A DNA stretch of 9,090 nucleotides from positions 1 to 9,090 of the forward strand of contig PCAG01000033.1 of assembly GCA_002730475.1 (NCBI GenBank), in the 5' to 3' direction. Of this stretch, positions 1 through 6,118 are shown in pieces. This DNA comes from Spirochaetales bacterium. GTDB taxonomy: Bacteria; Desulfobacterota_D; UBA1144. A program made the translations under genes and the position numbers. Position 1 is the first letter of the stretch, and each line of letters begins with the position of its first letter. The notes beneath the pieces are model-generated. The model saw only the letters and a list, made by a program, of their open reading frames with translations, ran no database searches and was not told the origin of the DNA.

Positions 1-26
1 ACCATCAAAATATCTTTTTTATCCAT
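1..26 (-). CDS. 5' end of an unidentified leftward gene (partial)
   Basis: Only the first eight complete codons, reading MDKKDILM, lie inside the window; the rest runs off the left edge. The start is supported by an almost perfect Shine-Dalgarno sequence (AGGAGGTGAT) whose AGGAGG core ends 8 nt before the ATG, the same arrangement as at ftsZ. The gene is divergent from the nitroreductase gene at 188. Eight residues are too few to identify a product. The strong ribosome binding site suggests efficient translation, which is inference. Confidence 0.6.
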
Positions 27-30
27 CTTT

Positions 31-43
31 ATCACCTCCTTTC
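31..43 (-). promoter_or_regulatory. Strong Shine-Dalgarno site of the leftward gene at the left edge
   Basis: On the minus strand this reads GAAAGGAGGTGAT, close to a full match to the 3' end of 16S rRNA. It sits 8 nt (from the AGGAGG core) before an ATG. It is what fixes the start of the partial gene at position 26. The first ten bases, GAAAGGAGGT, are identical to those in front of ftsZ. Confidence 0.75.
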
Positions 44-74
44 AGTTTCTAATATCTAAACTTAACAGAATTTG

Positions 75-98
75 ATATATATATATATATATATATAT
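75..98. repeat. (AT)12 dinucleotide run in a divergent promoter region
   Basis: A pure run of twelve AT units lies between two divergent genes. Read leftwards it is the best box-A (TATA) candidate for the gene starting at 26: a transcript starting about 26 nt downstream would keep a leader of roughly 30-35 nt containing the Shine-Dalgarno site. Such runs change length by slippage, so its copy number may vary between strains. The promoter role is inference. Confidence 0.7.
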
Positions 99-159
99 CG
101 GTAATAAAAATAGGACTTGTTTCGGTCGCAGAGCCCAAGTTCCAAACCCAACAACATCT

Positions 160-166
160 TTTTATA
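160..166 (+). promoter_or_regulatory. Box A (TATA) of the nitroreductase gene
   Basis: The sequence TTTTATAT, with extra T's before it, has its centre about 25 nt before the ATG at 188. That is the distance expected when transcription starts at the start codon itself. No Shine-Dalgarno sequence lies between, so the mRNA is predicted to be leaderless. Confidence 0.5.
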
Positions 167-187
167 TCTCAACTTCCTCAGAGTAAT

Positions 188-724
188 ATGAAACTAGACG
201 AAGCAATTAAAAAAAGATGTTCGACAAGAGAATTCTCTTCCAAAAAGGTAAAATGGGCAGATATTTTGGAAGCAATTGATTCTGCGAACCAAGTTCCGTT
301 CGCAGGAAACATAAACAATTTGAAATTCCTAATAATTTCAAATCAAGAAAAAAAAGATAACATCGCGAAACAATCTCAACAACTCTGGATTTCAAAAGCA
401 CCTTATGTGGTTGTCGTTTGTTCAGACACTTCAAGATTAGAATCGCTTTACCATGAAAGAGGATTAGTTTATTCAAGACAACAAGCAGGAGCAGCAATAC
501 AAAACTTCTTACTAAAACTAACAGACTTAAAACTCTCAAGTTGCTGGGTCGGAGCCTATACAGACGAAATCCTAAAACAAATTCTTAAAATTCCAGGACA
601 CTTCAATATAGAAGCAATTATTCCAATAGGCTATGGAAAGGGAAAACCAGCAAAAAAAGCAAGACTAGAAACCAAAATCTTCTGGGAAGATTGGGGAACT
701 AACAAGAAACCTAGTTATTTCTGA
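188..724 (+). CDS. Nitroreductase family FMN-dependent oxidoreductase
   Basis: A 178-residue protein of the nitroreductase fold, a soluble FMN-dependent NAD(P)H oxidoreductase family. Visible family marks are the N-terminal RCSTREF (residues 10-16), which matches the R-x-S-x-R segment that holds the FMN phosphate; PFAGNINNLKFLI (38-50), equivalent to the usual PSAGN-QPW-F stretch; the helix QQAGAAIQNFLL (98-109); and AIIPIGYGKGKP (143-154), the common C-terminal flavin loop. The length is near the family norm, so the gene looks complete. It is a single-gene unit with its own box A and no Shine-Dalgarno site, convergent with ftsZ. The family acts on quinones, nitro compounds, enones or iodinated or coenzyme substrates, and the physiological substrate cannot be read from sequence. 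Family call is firm; function is not. Confidence 0.88.
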   Translation: MKLDEAIKKRCSTREFSSKKVKWADILEAIDSANQVPFAGNINNLKFLIISNQEKKDNIAKQSQQLWISKAPYVVVVCSDTSRLESLYHERGLVYSRQQAGAAIQNFLLKLTDLKLSSCWVGAYTDEILKQILKIPGHFNIEAIIPIGYGKGKPAKKARLETKIFWEDWGTNKKPSYF

Positions 725-738
725 AAAAATAAAAACAA

Positions 739-762
739 GGACTCGCTCTTTCAAGCGAGCCC
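739..762 (-). terminator. Hairpin plus U-tract terminator of ftsZ, between convergent genes
   Basis: CTCGCT (742-747) and AGCGAG (754-759) form a perfect 6-bp stem with a 6-nt loop. The stem extends by two GC pairs after one A/C mismatch. Read on the minus strand, the hairpin is followed by TTGTTTTTATTTTTT, an intrinsic-terminator-like U tract, so it best serves ftsZ, whose stop codon is about 35 nt before it. The plus-strand side has no U tract, so its use by the nitroreductase gene is less certain. Confidence 0.6.
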
Positions 763-795
763 AATTTGAAAAAATAAATTAAACTAATTTACGAA

Positions 796-1875
796 TTATC
801 TGAAAACTTCTATTCCTAAATCTGACATTTCACGAGAGGGCTCTGCATTACTCATAGGCATTTCTTTACCTAAAATGTAAGGAGATTTAACTCCTGTCAT
901 AATAGTAATGACTCGGACTTTGTTTCCAAATCCCTTGTCAATCCTTGCTCCAATAATCACTTGTGCTTCCGGACTTAAGTTTTCAGTAACCAAAGAACCA
1001 ATTCCAGAGAATTCGTCCAACTTAAAGTCAGGCCCGCAAGTTATATGTATTAAAGCACCAGTTGCTCCTCGATAATCCACGTCCAACAAAGGATGAGTCA
1101 AAGCTTGTTTAACAGCTTCGTCAACTCGCATAGAACTATCAGACTCACCAACACCAATAACTGCAACGTCACCACCTTTCATAATTGACGAAACGTCAGC
1201 ATAATCTAAGTTAATCAATGAAGGCAAAGTAATAGTCTCCACTATACCTTTTATCATTGTACTTACTAGCTCGTTCGCAACTGCGAAAGCTTGTTCCATC
1301 GGCAAATTACCAGCAATGTCTACAAGTCTGTTGTTATCGATAACGATTGCCGTATCGACAACTTCCCTTAGTTCTTGCAAACCGAATTCAGCTTTATCAA
1401 TTCTAGCTTTCTCACATTCGAAAGGCATTGTAACAACTGCAATAACAGTCGCTCCAGCTTCCTTAGCTAATTGAGCAACTACGGGAGCAGAACCAGTTCC
1501 AGTTCCTCCGCCCATTCCAGCACAAACAAAAACCATATCAGCATTGCTTGTCGCTTTCTTCAATTCGGACAAAGATTCCTTCGCGGCCTCTCTACCTTTT
1601 GCAGGAAAACCCCCACATCCAAGTCCTCTTGTTAATTCCTTACCAAGAAGAAGTTTCTCATCAGCTTTAGTAATGCTCAAATGCAAAGCATCAGTATTGA
1701 CACCATAGACACTCGCGCCATTAATTCCTTTATTGAACAACCATGTGATAGTATTACATCCAGCTCCACCAGCACCAAAAACTTTAATGTTGGCCTTTCC
1801 AGCTCTCAACTCATCAAAGTTAATACTATGCGCTGCGACATTTTCTATCGCTTCTTTTGCAAAATCAAGTACCAT
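796..1875 (-). CDS. ftsZ: Cell division GTPase FtsZ, archaeal type
   Basis: A tubulin-superfamily GTPase of 359 residues that polymerises into the division ring at mid-cell. The nucleotide-binding half shows FGAGGAGCNT (33-42) and the tubulin signature GGGTGTG (122-128). The T7 catalytic loop NLDYADV (222-228) completes the GTP site of the neighbouring subunit in the filament. The C-terminal half has the usual ATGALIHITCG strand (271-281), and the protein ends in a short SDLGIEVFR peptide resembling the conserved FtsZ tail that binds membrane partners. The linker is short, as in archaeal proteins. Length and all core motifs are intact. The ATG is fixed by a GAAAGGAGGT site 8 nt upstream. GC content looks higher than in several neighbours, and with the strong ribosome binding site this suggests high expression. 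It is transcribed alone. Whether it is FtsZ1 or FtsZ2 needs a tree. Confidence 0.97.
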   Translation of the reverse strand: MVLDFAKEAIENVAAHSINFDELRAGKANIKVFGAGGAGCNTITWLFNKGINGASVYGVNTDALHLSITKADEKLLLGKELTRGLGCGGFPAKGREAAKESLSELKKATSNADMVFVCAGMGGGTGTGSAPVVAQLAKEAGATVIAVVTMPFECEKARIDKAEFGLQELREVVDTAIVIDNNRLVDIAGNLPMEQAFAVANELVSTMIKGIVETITLPSLINLDYADVSSIMKGGDVAVIGVGESDSSMRVDEAVKQALTHPLLDVDYRGATGALIHITCGPDFKLDEFSGIGSLVTENLSPEAQVIIGARIDKGFGNKVRVITIMTGVKSPYILGKEMPMSNAEPSREMSDLGIEVFR

Positions 1876-1883
1876 ATATTTTT

Positions 1884-1893
1884 ACCTCCTTTC
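1884..1893 (-). promoter_or_regulatory. Strong Shine-Dalgarno site of ftsZ
   Basis: On the minus strand this reads GAAAGGAGGT, placed 8 nt before the ATG at 1875. It is one of only two clear Shine-Dalgarno sites seen at transcription-unit heads in the window; the other is at 31-43. Confidence 0.8.
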
Positions 1894-1921
1894 AATTATA
1901 ATACCTTAACAAGAGCACTTT

Positions 1922-1930
1922 CTTTTAAAT
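1922..1930 (-). promoter_or_regulatory. Possible box A of ftsZ
   Basis: The minus strand reads ATTTAAAAG here. Transcription starting about 26 nt downstream, near 1900, would give a leader of about 25 nt that carries the Shine-Dalgarno site. The spacer is A/T-rich throughout, so other boxes are possible. Confidence 0.35.
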
Positions 1931-1973
1931 AATTGACTATAAATAAACACAACCAATGAAATAAACCATTCAA

Positions 1974-1981
1974 CTTAAAAA
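1974..1981 (+). promoter_or_regulatory. Possible box A of the agmatinase gene
   Basis: CTTAAAAA is centred about 25 nt before the ATG at 2003. No good Shine-Dalgarno sequence lies between, only a weak GAGAG. The spacing fits a leaderless mRNA. Confidence 0.4.
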
Positions 1982-2002
1982 CTTCCATTTTTTGAGAGTT
2001 TT

Positions 2003-2920
2003 ATGGAAAGTAAATACAAAAACACATTTTCAGGAGATTATTTTTTAGGACTTAGAGAAAACTCGGAATATGAAAAAGCAAAAATAACAATTTTACCAGT
2101 TGCATATGAAGGAACTTGCACTTATGGAAAAGGAACTAAGAATGCTCCGAAAGCAATAATCAATTCTTCGCTACAATTAGAATCATTTGACGAAGAAGCA
2201 TTGTTTTCTCTGGATAATTTAGGAATTCATACTCTAAAATCGCAAAACTTCTCAGGCAAAACAAAAGCAAAATCGGTTGTAGAAAAAACAAAAGAAATAA
2301 CAAAACAAATTTTAGAAGATGGAAAATTTCCAACGATAATCGGAGGAGAACACTCAATATCTATAGGAAGTATTCAAGCTTGTGCAGAAAAATATAGCAA
2401 TCTATCGGTTTTGCAAATAGATGCTCACACAGATTTAGATAAAGCATACAAAAATGAAGAATACTCTCACGCTTCAATGGCTAACAAAGTTCTAGAAACC
2501 ACAAATACAAAATTTACTCAAATAGGAATTCGTTCAATCACTCCGGAACTTATCAACATCGCAAGCAACACAAACACAAAAATATTTTTCGCGCACAACA
2601 TTATAAACAAAAAACATAAAATTTCAGAAATTCTAGAAACTCTAAACAAAAATATCTATCTAACAATTGATGTAGATGCTTTCGATCCAAGCATCTTTCC
2701 AAACACTGGAACTCCCGAACCGAACGGACTAAAATGGCAATACATAATCAACCTAATCAAAGAAATTTCAAAAAAAAGAAACATAGTCGGATTTGACTTA
2801 GTTGAACACTCTTCAACAAATCCAAAAAAACCACACTACTCAGATTTCTCAGCAGCAAAACTAATCCATAAAGTTCTTTGCATAATTTGGAAAGAAAAAG
2901 TTAAACAACAATCGTCTTAA
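2003..2920 (+). CDS. speB: Agmatinase family ureohydrolase
   Basis: A 305-residue enzyme of the arginase/agmatinase (ureohydrolase) family, cytosolic and binuclear-manganese dependent. All metal-site segments are visible: GGEHS (114-118, His117; GGDHS is usual), DAHTD (140-144), and DVD (223-225) in a segment continuing to TGTPEPNG (235-242). SHASM (156-160) matches the archaeal agmatinase-like substrate loop. The family hydrolyses agmatine to putrescine and urea; in some archaea a close homologue acts on N1-aminopropylagmatine to give spermidine, and arginase or formiminoglutamase are less likely given the overall pattern. It faces a PLP decarboxylase and a deoxyhypusine synthase homologue, which supports a polyamine role. 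Its last 20 bp overlap the 3' end of the decarboxylase gene on the other strand. The gene symbol follows the family; the substrate is not proven. Confidence 0.9.
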   Translation: MESKYKNTFSGDYFLGLRENSEYEKAKITILPVAYEGTCTYGKGTKNAPKAIINSSLQLESFDEEALFSLDNLGIHTLKSQNFSGKTKAKSVVEKTKEITKQILEDGKFPTIIGGEHSISIGSIQACAEKYSNLSVLQIDAHTDLDKAYKNEEYSHASMANKVLETTNTKFTQIGIRSITPELINIASNTNTKIFFAHNIINKKHKISEILETLNKNIYLTIDVDAFDPSIFPNTGTPEPNGLKWQYIINLIKEISKKRNIVGFDLVEHSSTNPKKPHYSDFSAAKLIHKVLCIIWKEKVKQQSS

Positions 2921-3920
2921 TCTTCTCTAAATCACAAAAGTCGCTGGAATAATTATAAGCTCCTGCATTCAAAAACTTCAAAATGTCTCCAACTTTTGGA
3001 TTTTCCAAATAAACTTCATATCTGAAAATATCTTCTGAAGCAGGAGTACAACCTTTTATCATATATTTATTTCCTTCTTCTTTCTCTCCTTCAACTAATA
3101 ATTTGACATTCGCAATAATCGTGTCCAAAGAAGAATTGAAAATCGAACAATTCACAAAAATTGTCTTTCCCTGAATTGCAATTATCTTACATTCCAAATC
3201 GACAGAATTTGAAGCGATAAATCTTCCAGGCTCTACAATAATTTCCTTTCCAAATTCTTCCTTAACTTCTAAAATTTTTCTAAAAATCATTTCTAAAGTT
3301 TTATCATTTGTATTTTTGTAACTTCCAGGAAGTCCTCCGCCAATATTTATTATATCAATCTTCTCAAGATTCTCTTTGCTCAAAAAATTCTCTAAATCTT
3401 CTTTCAGATTCCACTCTGAAACATTCTGAGTCTTTCTATGAAAATGAATTCCTAATTTGCCTATAGATTCATTTTCTCTCAAAAAGGGAATCTTCTTATT
3501 TACAATTTCAGATTTCATTCCAAATACATAATATCTTCCACTGAAAATAGTATTCTCTCTCAAATTAATTCTCAATAATAAATTTATTTTCTCTTTTTTA
3601 TGCTCAATAAATTTCTCCAATAAATTCAAATCATCAATCAAATCTACAACAAAATTTCTAACTCCTAATCTCCAAATCACTTCTAAATACTTTTCAGAAT
3701 TTCCCAATAAAAAATACCAAACTCTTTTCTTATCTTCAACTCTTTCTAATTCCCTCAAAGAATGAACTGAGAACATAGAATCAGTTTCGTTTTCTAAAAT
3801 TTCTCCAACTTCCACATTTGTTTTCAAAGAATATGAAATTTTCAAATCTAAATCCTTCAACTCAGAATATTTCTTCAAAACTCTATCCCTATACAGGACA
3901 AATCTAGGATTTTCATTCAT
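2901..3920 (-). CDS. PLP-dependent fold-III amino acid decarboxylase, divergent active-site loop
   Basis: A 339-residue protein of the alanine-racemase-like (fold III) decarboxylase family, which includes ornithine, diaminopimelate and carboxynorspermidine decarboxylases. It shows the PLP-lysine segment SYSLKTN (29-35, Lys33), GIHFH (157-161) where the cofactor-stacking His lies, the phosphate-binding INIGGGLPG (191-199), EPGR (230-233), and the C-terminal GAY (320-322). The loop expected as G-x-T-C-D-x-x-D reads GCTPASED (290-297): the catalytic Cys becomes Pro and the substrate-binding Asp becomes Ala, although a Cys sits two residues earlier. It is shorter than usual family members (about 390-460). 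Its start overlaps the end of the upstream deoxyhypusine synthase gene by 8 bp, implying coupled translation. Arginine or ornithine decarboxylation is a reasonable guess from the neighbours, but the changed loop leaves the substrate open. Confidence 0.85.
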   Translation of the reverse strand: MNENPRFVLYRDRVLKKYSELKDLDLKISYSLKTNVEVGEILENETDSMFSVHSLRELERVEDKKRVWYFLLGNSEKYLEVIWRLGVRNFVVDLIDDLNLLEKFIEHKKEKINLLLRINLRENTIFSGRYYVFGMKSEIVNKKIPFLRENESIGKLGIHFHRKTQNVSEWNLKEDLENFLSKENLEKIDIINIGGGLPGSYKNTNDKTLEMIFRKILEVKEEFGKEIIVEPGRFIASNSVDLECKIIAIQGKTIFVNCSIFNSSLDTIIANVKLLVEGEKEEGNKYMIKGCTPASEDIFRYEVYLENPKVGDILKFLNAGAYNYSSDFCDLEKIKTIVV

Positions 3921-4854
3921 CTAAAACTCCTTCTTTAGATAAAGTTTCCAAAGATTTAATCATGGCTAATGGAAAATTAATCGAAACATCTCCAATAACT
4001 GTCGTCGCATCAGAATCATCTTTAATTTTTCCCCAAGACTTAGCTTCTTGAGTTGTTGCTCCACTCATACTTCCGGAAGTAGCTCTCGCAGTAGTCATAT
4101 AAACTGCATAATCAAAACCACCATTCAACAAACCAGCCAGAATAGCATGATGCTTTGAGATGCTTCCACCCAAAGCTATCAAACCTTTCTTATCATCGTG
4201 CCCATATCTTGCAACAATATTCCCAAAATCTCCAACAACATCCACAGAAAAATCTTTGTGTTTTTGTTGAAATAAATACAAATGAAATCCAAAAGCTCCA
4301 TCAGTTATTGCTGGACAATAAATTGGAATATCTTTCCTTGCTGCCTGAAACAAAATGCTATTTTCATCTTCCAATATCAAACCGATTTCCTTGAACATCT
4401 CCGAAGGAGTCCATCTTTTTTTCTTCAGATATAATTTTTCCAAAATTTCTTGTGTTTTATTCTCAAACTTCAAATATGATTGATTATCAATCATTAAATT
4501 ACCAATCCGATTCATTCCTTTCTCATGTAATGCTAAATCATCAGAATTAAAATTAGTTATTGAAAATTTCTCTCCACAAGATTTCATAATATCTTCCTCC
4601 AGTCCACCAATCGTTGTAACAATGACTTCTGCCATTCCCAATTTGACAAGTTGTGCAAAAAATCCTCTCAAACCAGAAGTAACCATGTTAGATGTGAAAG
4701 TCAAGAAGATTTTAGAACCATTTAATTTCATCTTAGCAAAAATATCTGAAGCATTCTTCAACTCAACAGACTGGAAACCCACATTTCCAAGCCTCGCTAC
4801 AAAATCCTCGACACTAATGCCTTTTTCCCAACATAAATCTTTAACGAAATCCAT
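3913..4854 (-). CDS. dys: Deoxyhypusine synthase family protein
   Basis: A protein of 313 residues (from this ATG) of the deoxyhypusine synthase family. The family is NAD-dependent and moves the aminobutyl group of spermidine onto a lysine of translation factor aIF5A; some homologues make homospermidine instead. Visible motifs, numbered from the ATG, are IFLTFTSNMVTSGLR (49-63), VTTIGGLEED (79-88), NRIGNL (115-120), the catalytic-His region SKHHAI (233-238), and SGSMSGATTQEAKSWGKI (260-277) with the Lys that forms the enzyme intermediate in SWGKI. All key residues appear present. The ATG at 4854 is chosen because the family usually begins just before VKD...SVEDLV. A TTG at 4881 would add nine residues that match nothing I know. 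It is the first gene of a pair with the PLP decarboxylase (8-bp overlap). Whether it modifies aIF5A or makes homospermidine cannot be settled from sequence. Confidence 0.9.
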   Translation of the reverse strand: MDFVKDLCWEKGISVEDFVARLGNVGFQSVELKNASDIFAKMKLNGSKIFLTFTSNMVTSGLRGFFAQLVKLGMAEVIVTTIGGLEEDIMKSCGEKFSITNFNSDDLALHEKGMNRIGNLMIDNQSYLKFENKTQEILEKLYLKKKRWTPSEMFKEIGLILEDENSILFQAARKDIPIYCPAITDGAFGFHLYLFQQKHKDFSVDVVGDFGNIVARYGHDDKKGLIALGGSISKHHAILAGLLNGGFDYAVYMTTARATSGSMSGATTQEAKSWGKIKDDSDATTVIGDVSINFPLAMIKSLETLSKEGVLDE

Positions 4855-4947
4855 TTTAGAAGTACAACTAGTAAAAACCAACTTTAAGAGTGGGCTCTGA
4901 CTAAATTCATAAATTAAAAGGAAAAGGCTGACTTTTAAAATTTTGGA

Positions 4948-5613
4948 TTAAATCTTCTCCAAGATTTCTGCCTTCAAATTCATTTCCTTACAAAGTTCTA
5001 CAAATTTTTCAGCATCTTCTAAAGTTCCGGCAACTCCTGCACCATAATGAATTGGAATTGCTAAATCTGGACTAATCAAAGAAGCGGCCTTGGAAGCTTC
5101 ATCGGGATTCATAACATATTTTCCAGAAACCGGAAGCAATGAAACAAATTTATTTCCATGCTTTCCATAACCGCTAAGTTTTTGCATCTCAGGAATAAAG
5201 TCCGTATCTCCGGCATGATAAATTATAACCTCTTTCATCTTAATGATATAACCAACCCATCCTTCATTTTTCGGATGAAATTCTTTATGTTTATTATATG
5301 CAGCAATCGTTTCTATTTTTAGGTTTCCAATCTCCAATTCATCGCCAACCTCCATAACTTGAATATGTACTCCTTCCAACTTCATAATTTTGCTCTGACA
5401 ATCTGCTGTACAAACAATAATTGCTTCTGGTGCAATAATTTTTTCTATATCTTTAATACTACAATGGTCATAATGGCTATGAGTAATTAAAACTACGTCT
5501 GCTTTGGGAACACTCTCTGAAATATTATATGGATCTATTGCAATCCGTTTACCATTAGAAACCAAAATTCCCGAGTGTCCGAGAAAATCTATCTTTACAT
5601 TTTCCACTTCCAT
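4948..5613 (-). CDS. Metallo-beta-lactamase-fold hydrolase, UPF0173/UlaG-like
   Basis: A 221-residue, probably cytosolic metal-dependent hydrolase. The zinc-binding motif is THSHYDH (44-50); further ligands are expected in HAGDTD (133-138, Asp136) and IPIHYG (186-191, His189). The early FLGHSGILV segment (10-18) and IAIDPY (25-30) are characteristic of the UPF0173/UlaG-like branch of the superfamily rather than of beta-lactamases or RNase J. The length is typical for that branch (about 220-230) and no key residue is missing. It lies 30 nt after the small membrane protein gene and 93 nt before the deoxyhypusine synthase start, all on the same strand, but it has its own box A. The substrate of this group is generally unknown; no link to the polyamine genes is shown beyond adjacency. 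Confidence 0.9.
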   Translation of the reverse strand: MEVENVKIDFLGHSGILVSNGKRIAIDPYNISESVPKADVVLITHSHYDHCSIKDIEKIIAPEAIIVCTADCQSKIMKLEGVHIQVMEVGDELEIGNLKIETIAAYNKHKEFHPKNEGWVGYIIKMKEVIIYHAGDTDFIPEMQKLSGYGKHGNKFVSLLPVSGKYVMNPDEASKAASLISPDLAIPIHYGAGVAGTLEDAEKFVELCKEMNLKAEILEKI

Positions 5614-5635
5614 AATAATGAACGACTAATTTAAT

Positions 5636-5643
5636 TTTTAAAA
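5636..5643 (-). promoter_or_regulatory. Box A of the metallo-hydrolase gene
   Basis: The minus strand reads TTTTAAAA, centred about 26 nt before the ATG at 5613 and directly after the stop codon of the preceding gene. No Shine-Dalgarno sequence follows, so a leaderless transcript from an internal promoter is predicted. Confidence 0.45.
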
Positions 5644-6075
5644 CTACTGGATATTTTCTAAATCTTTATCTGCAGATCTTATCTCTTCCCAGATATTTTC
5701 TATCTCGTCAGTTTTTTCTAAAACTCTTTCTAAATATCTATCCTTGTTTTTCTGTTCTGCCCGCATGGCTCCAATCTGTCCAGTCGCATAAGTCGAAAGC
5801 CCCTTACCAGCAAGATAAACTGCTCCAGCACCCATCAATTCGAAAGTTGAAATATCCCCCTTGCCAAGAAGATTTGCAAAGACATAAATTGGAGCCCATA
5901 ATTCTGCAACAAGTCCTGGAACTCCTAATGCTCCTCTCAAACCATAAGAACGAGCCCTTAGATTAGATTCATTAGCTTCTCTAACCGAATCGCATTTCTC
6001 TTTGGTAAGTTTTGCCTTTCTCTCAGAAAGTTCATCAAAAACAGAATCATTCGATAAAGATGAATATTCTTCCAT
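5644..6075 (-). CDS. Small membrane protein of unknown function with two hydrophobic segments
   Basis: I do not recognise this protein. From the ATG at 6075 it has 143 residues. A charged, probably helical N-terminal part (to about residue 42) precedes two hydrophobic, glycine-rich stretches at about 46-70 and 78-102, separated by the short turn GKGDIS. A highly charged C-terminal tail rich in Glu, Lys, Arg and Asp (about 107-143) could form a coiled coil. With both ends polar and two spans, the ends should face the same side of the membrane, a hairpin topology. The first stretch contains a Glu and a Pro, so amphipathic or membrane-associated helices are also possible. An ATG four codons upstream (6087) is in frame, but the box A at 6096-6103 is 25 nt from the 6075 ATG and only 13 nt from the upstream one. 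Confidence 0.7.
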   Translation of the reverse strand: MEEYSSLSNDSVFDELSERKAKLTKEKCDSVREANESNLRARSYGLRGALGVPGLVAELWAPIYVFANLLGKGDISTFELMGAGAVYLAGKGLSTYATGQIGAMRAEQKNKDRYLERVLEKTDEIENIWEEIRSADKDLENIQ

Positions 6076-6095
6076 AAAAAAAGACATTTCAATAT

Positions 6096-6103
6096 TATTT
6101 AAA
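6096..6103 (-). promoter_or_regulatory. Box A that decides the start of the small membrane protein gene
   Basis: The minus strand reads TTTAAATA, an archaeal-consensus-like TATA element. Its centre is 25 nt from the ATG at 6075, matching the leaderless spacing seen at other genes here, but only 13 nt from the ATG at 6087. It therefore favours the downstream start. Confidence 0.5.
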
Positions 6104-6118
6104 GATAATTAAACTAAA

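Noticed and set aside
113..150. tRNA-like remnant (GTTCCAAACCC resembling a T arm)
   Set aside because: The T-loop consensus TTCRA is not met, and there is no acceptor stem or anticodon arm.
207..539. Open minus-strand frame of about 110 codons inside the nitroreductase gene
   Set aside because: It is antisense to a clear family protein. Its product is a leucine-rich low-complexity string with no motif.
1681..1932. Open plus-strand frame over the ftsZ start
   Set aside because: It runs antisense to conserved FtsZ sequence and its ribosome binding site; the product has no recognisable feature.
4155..4900. Two open plus-strand frames (4155-4394 and 4622-4900) inside the deoxyhypusine synthase gene
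   Set aside because: Both are shadows of strongly conserved coding sequence on the minus strand, with no ribosome binding site or motif.
4948..5613. Beta-lactamase or RNase J/CPSF nuclease
   Set aside because: The early GHSG and IDPY segments and the 221-residue length fit the UPF0173/UlaG-like branch; the beta-CASP domain of the nucleases is absent.
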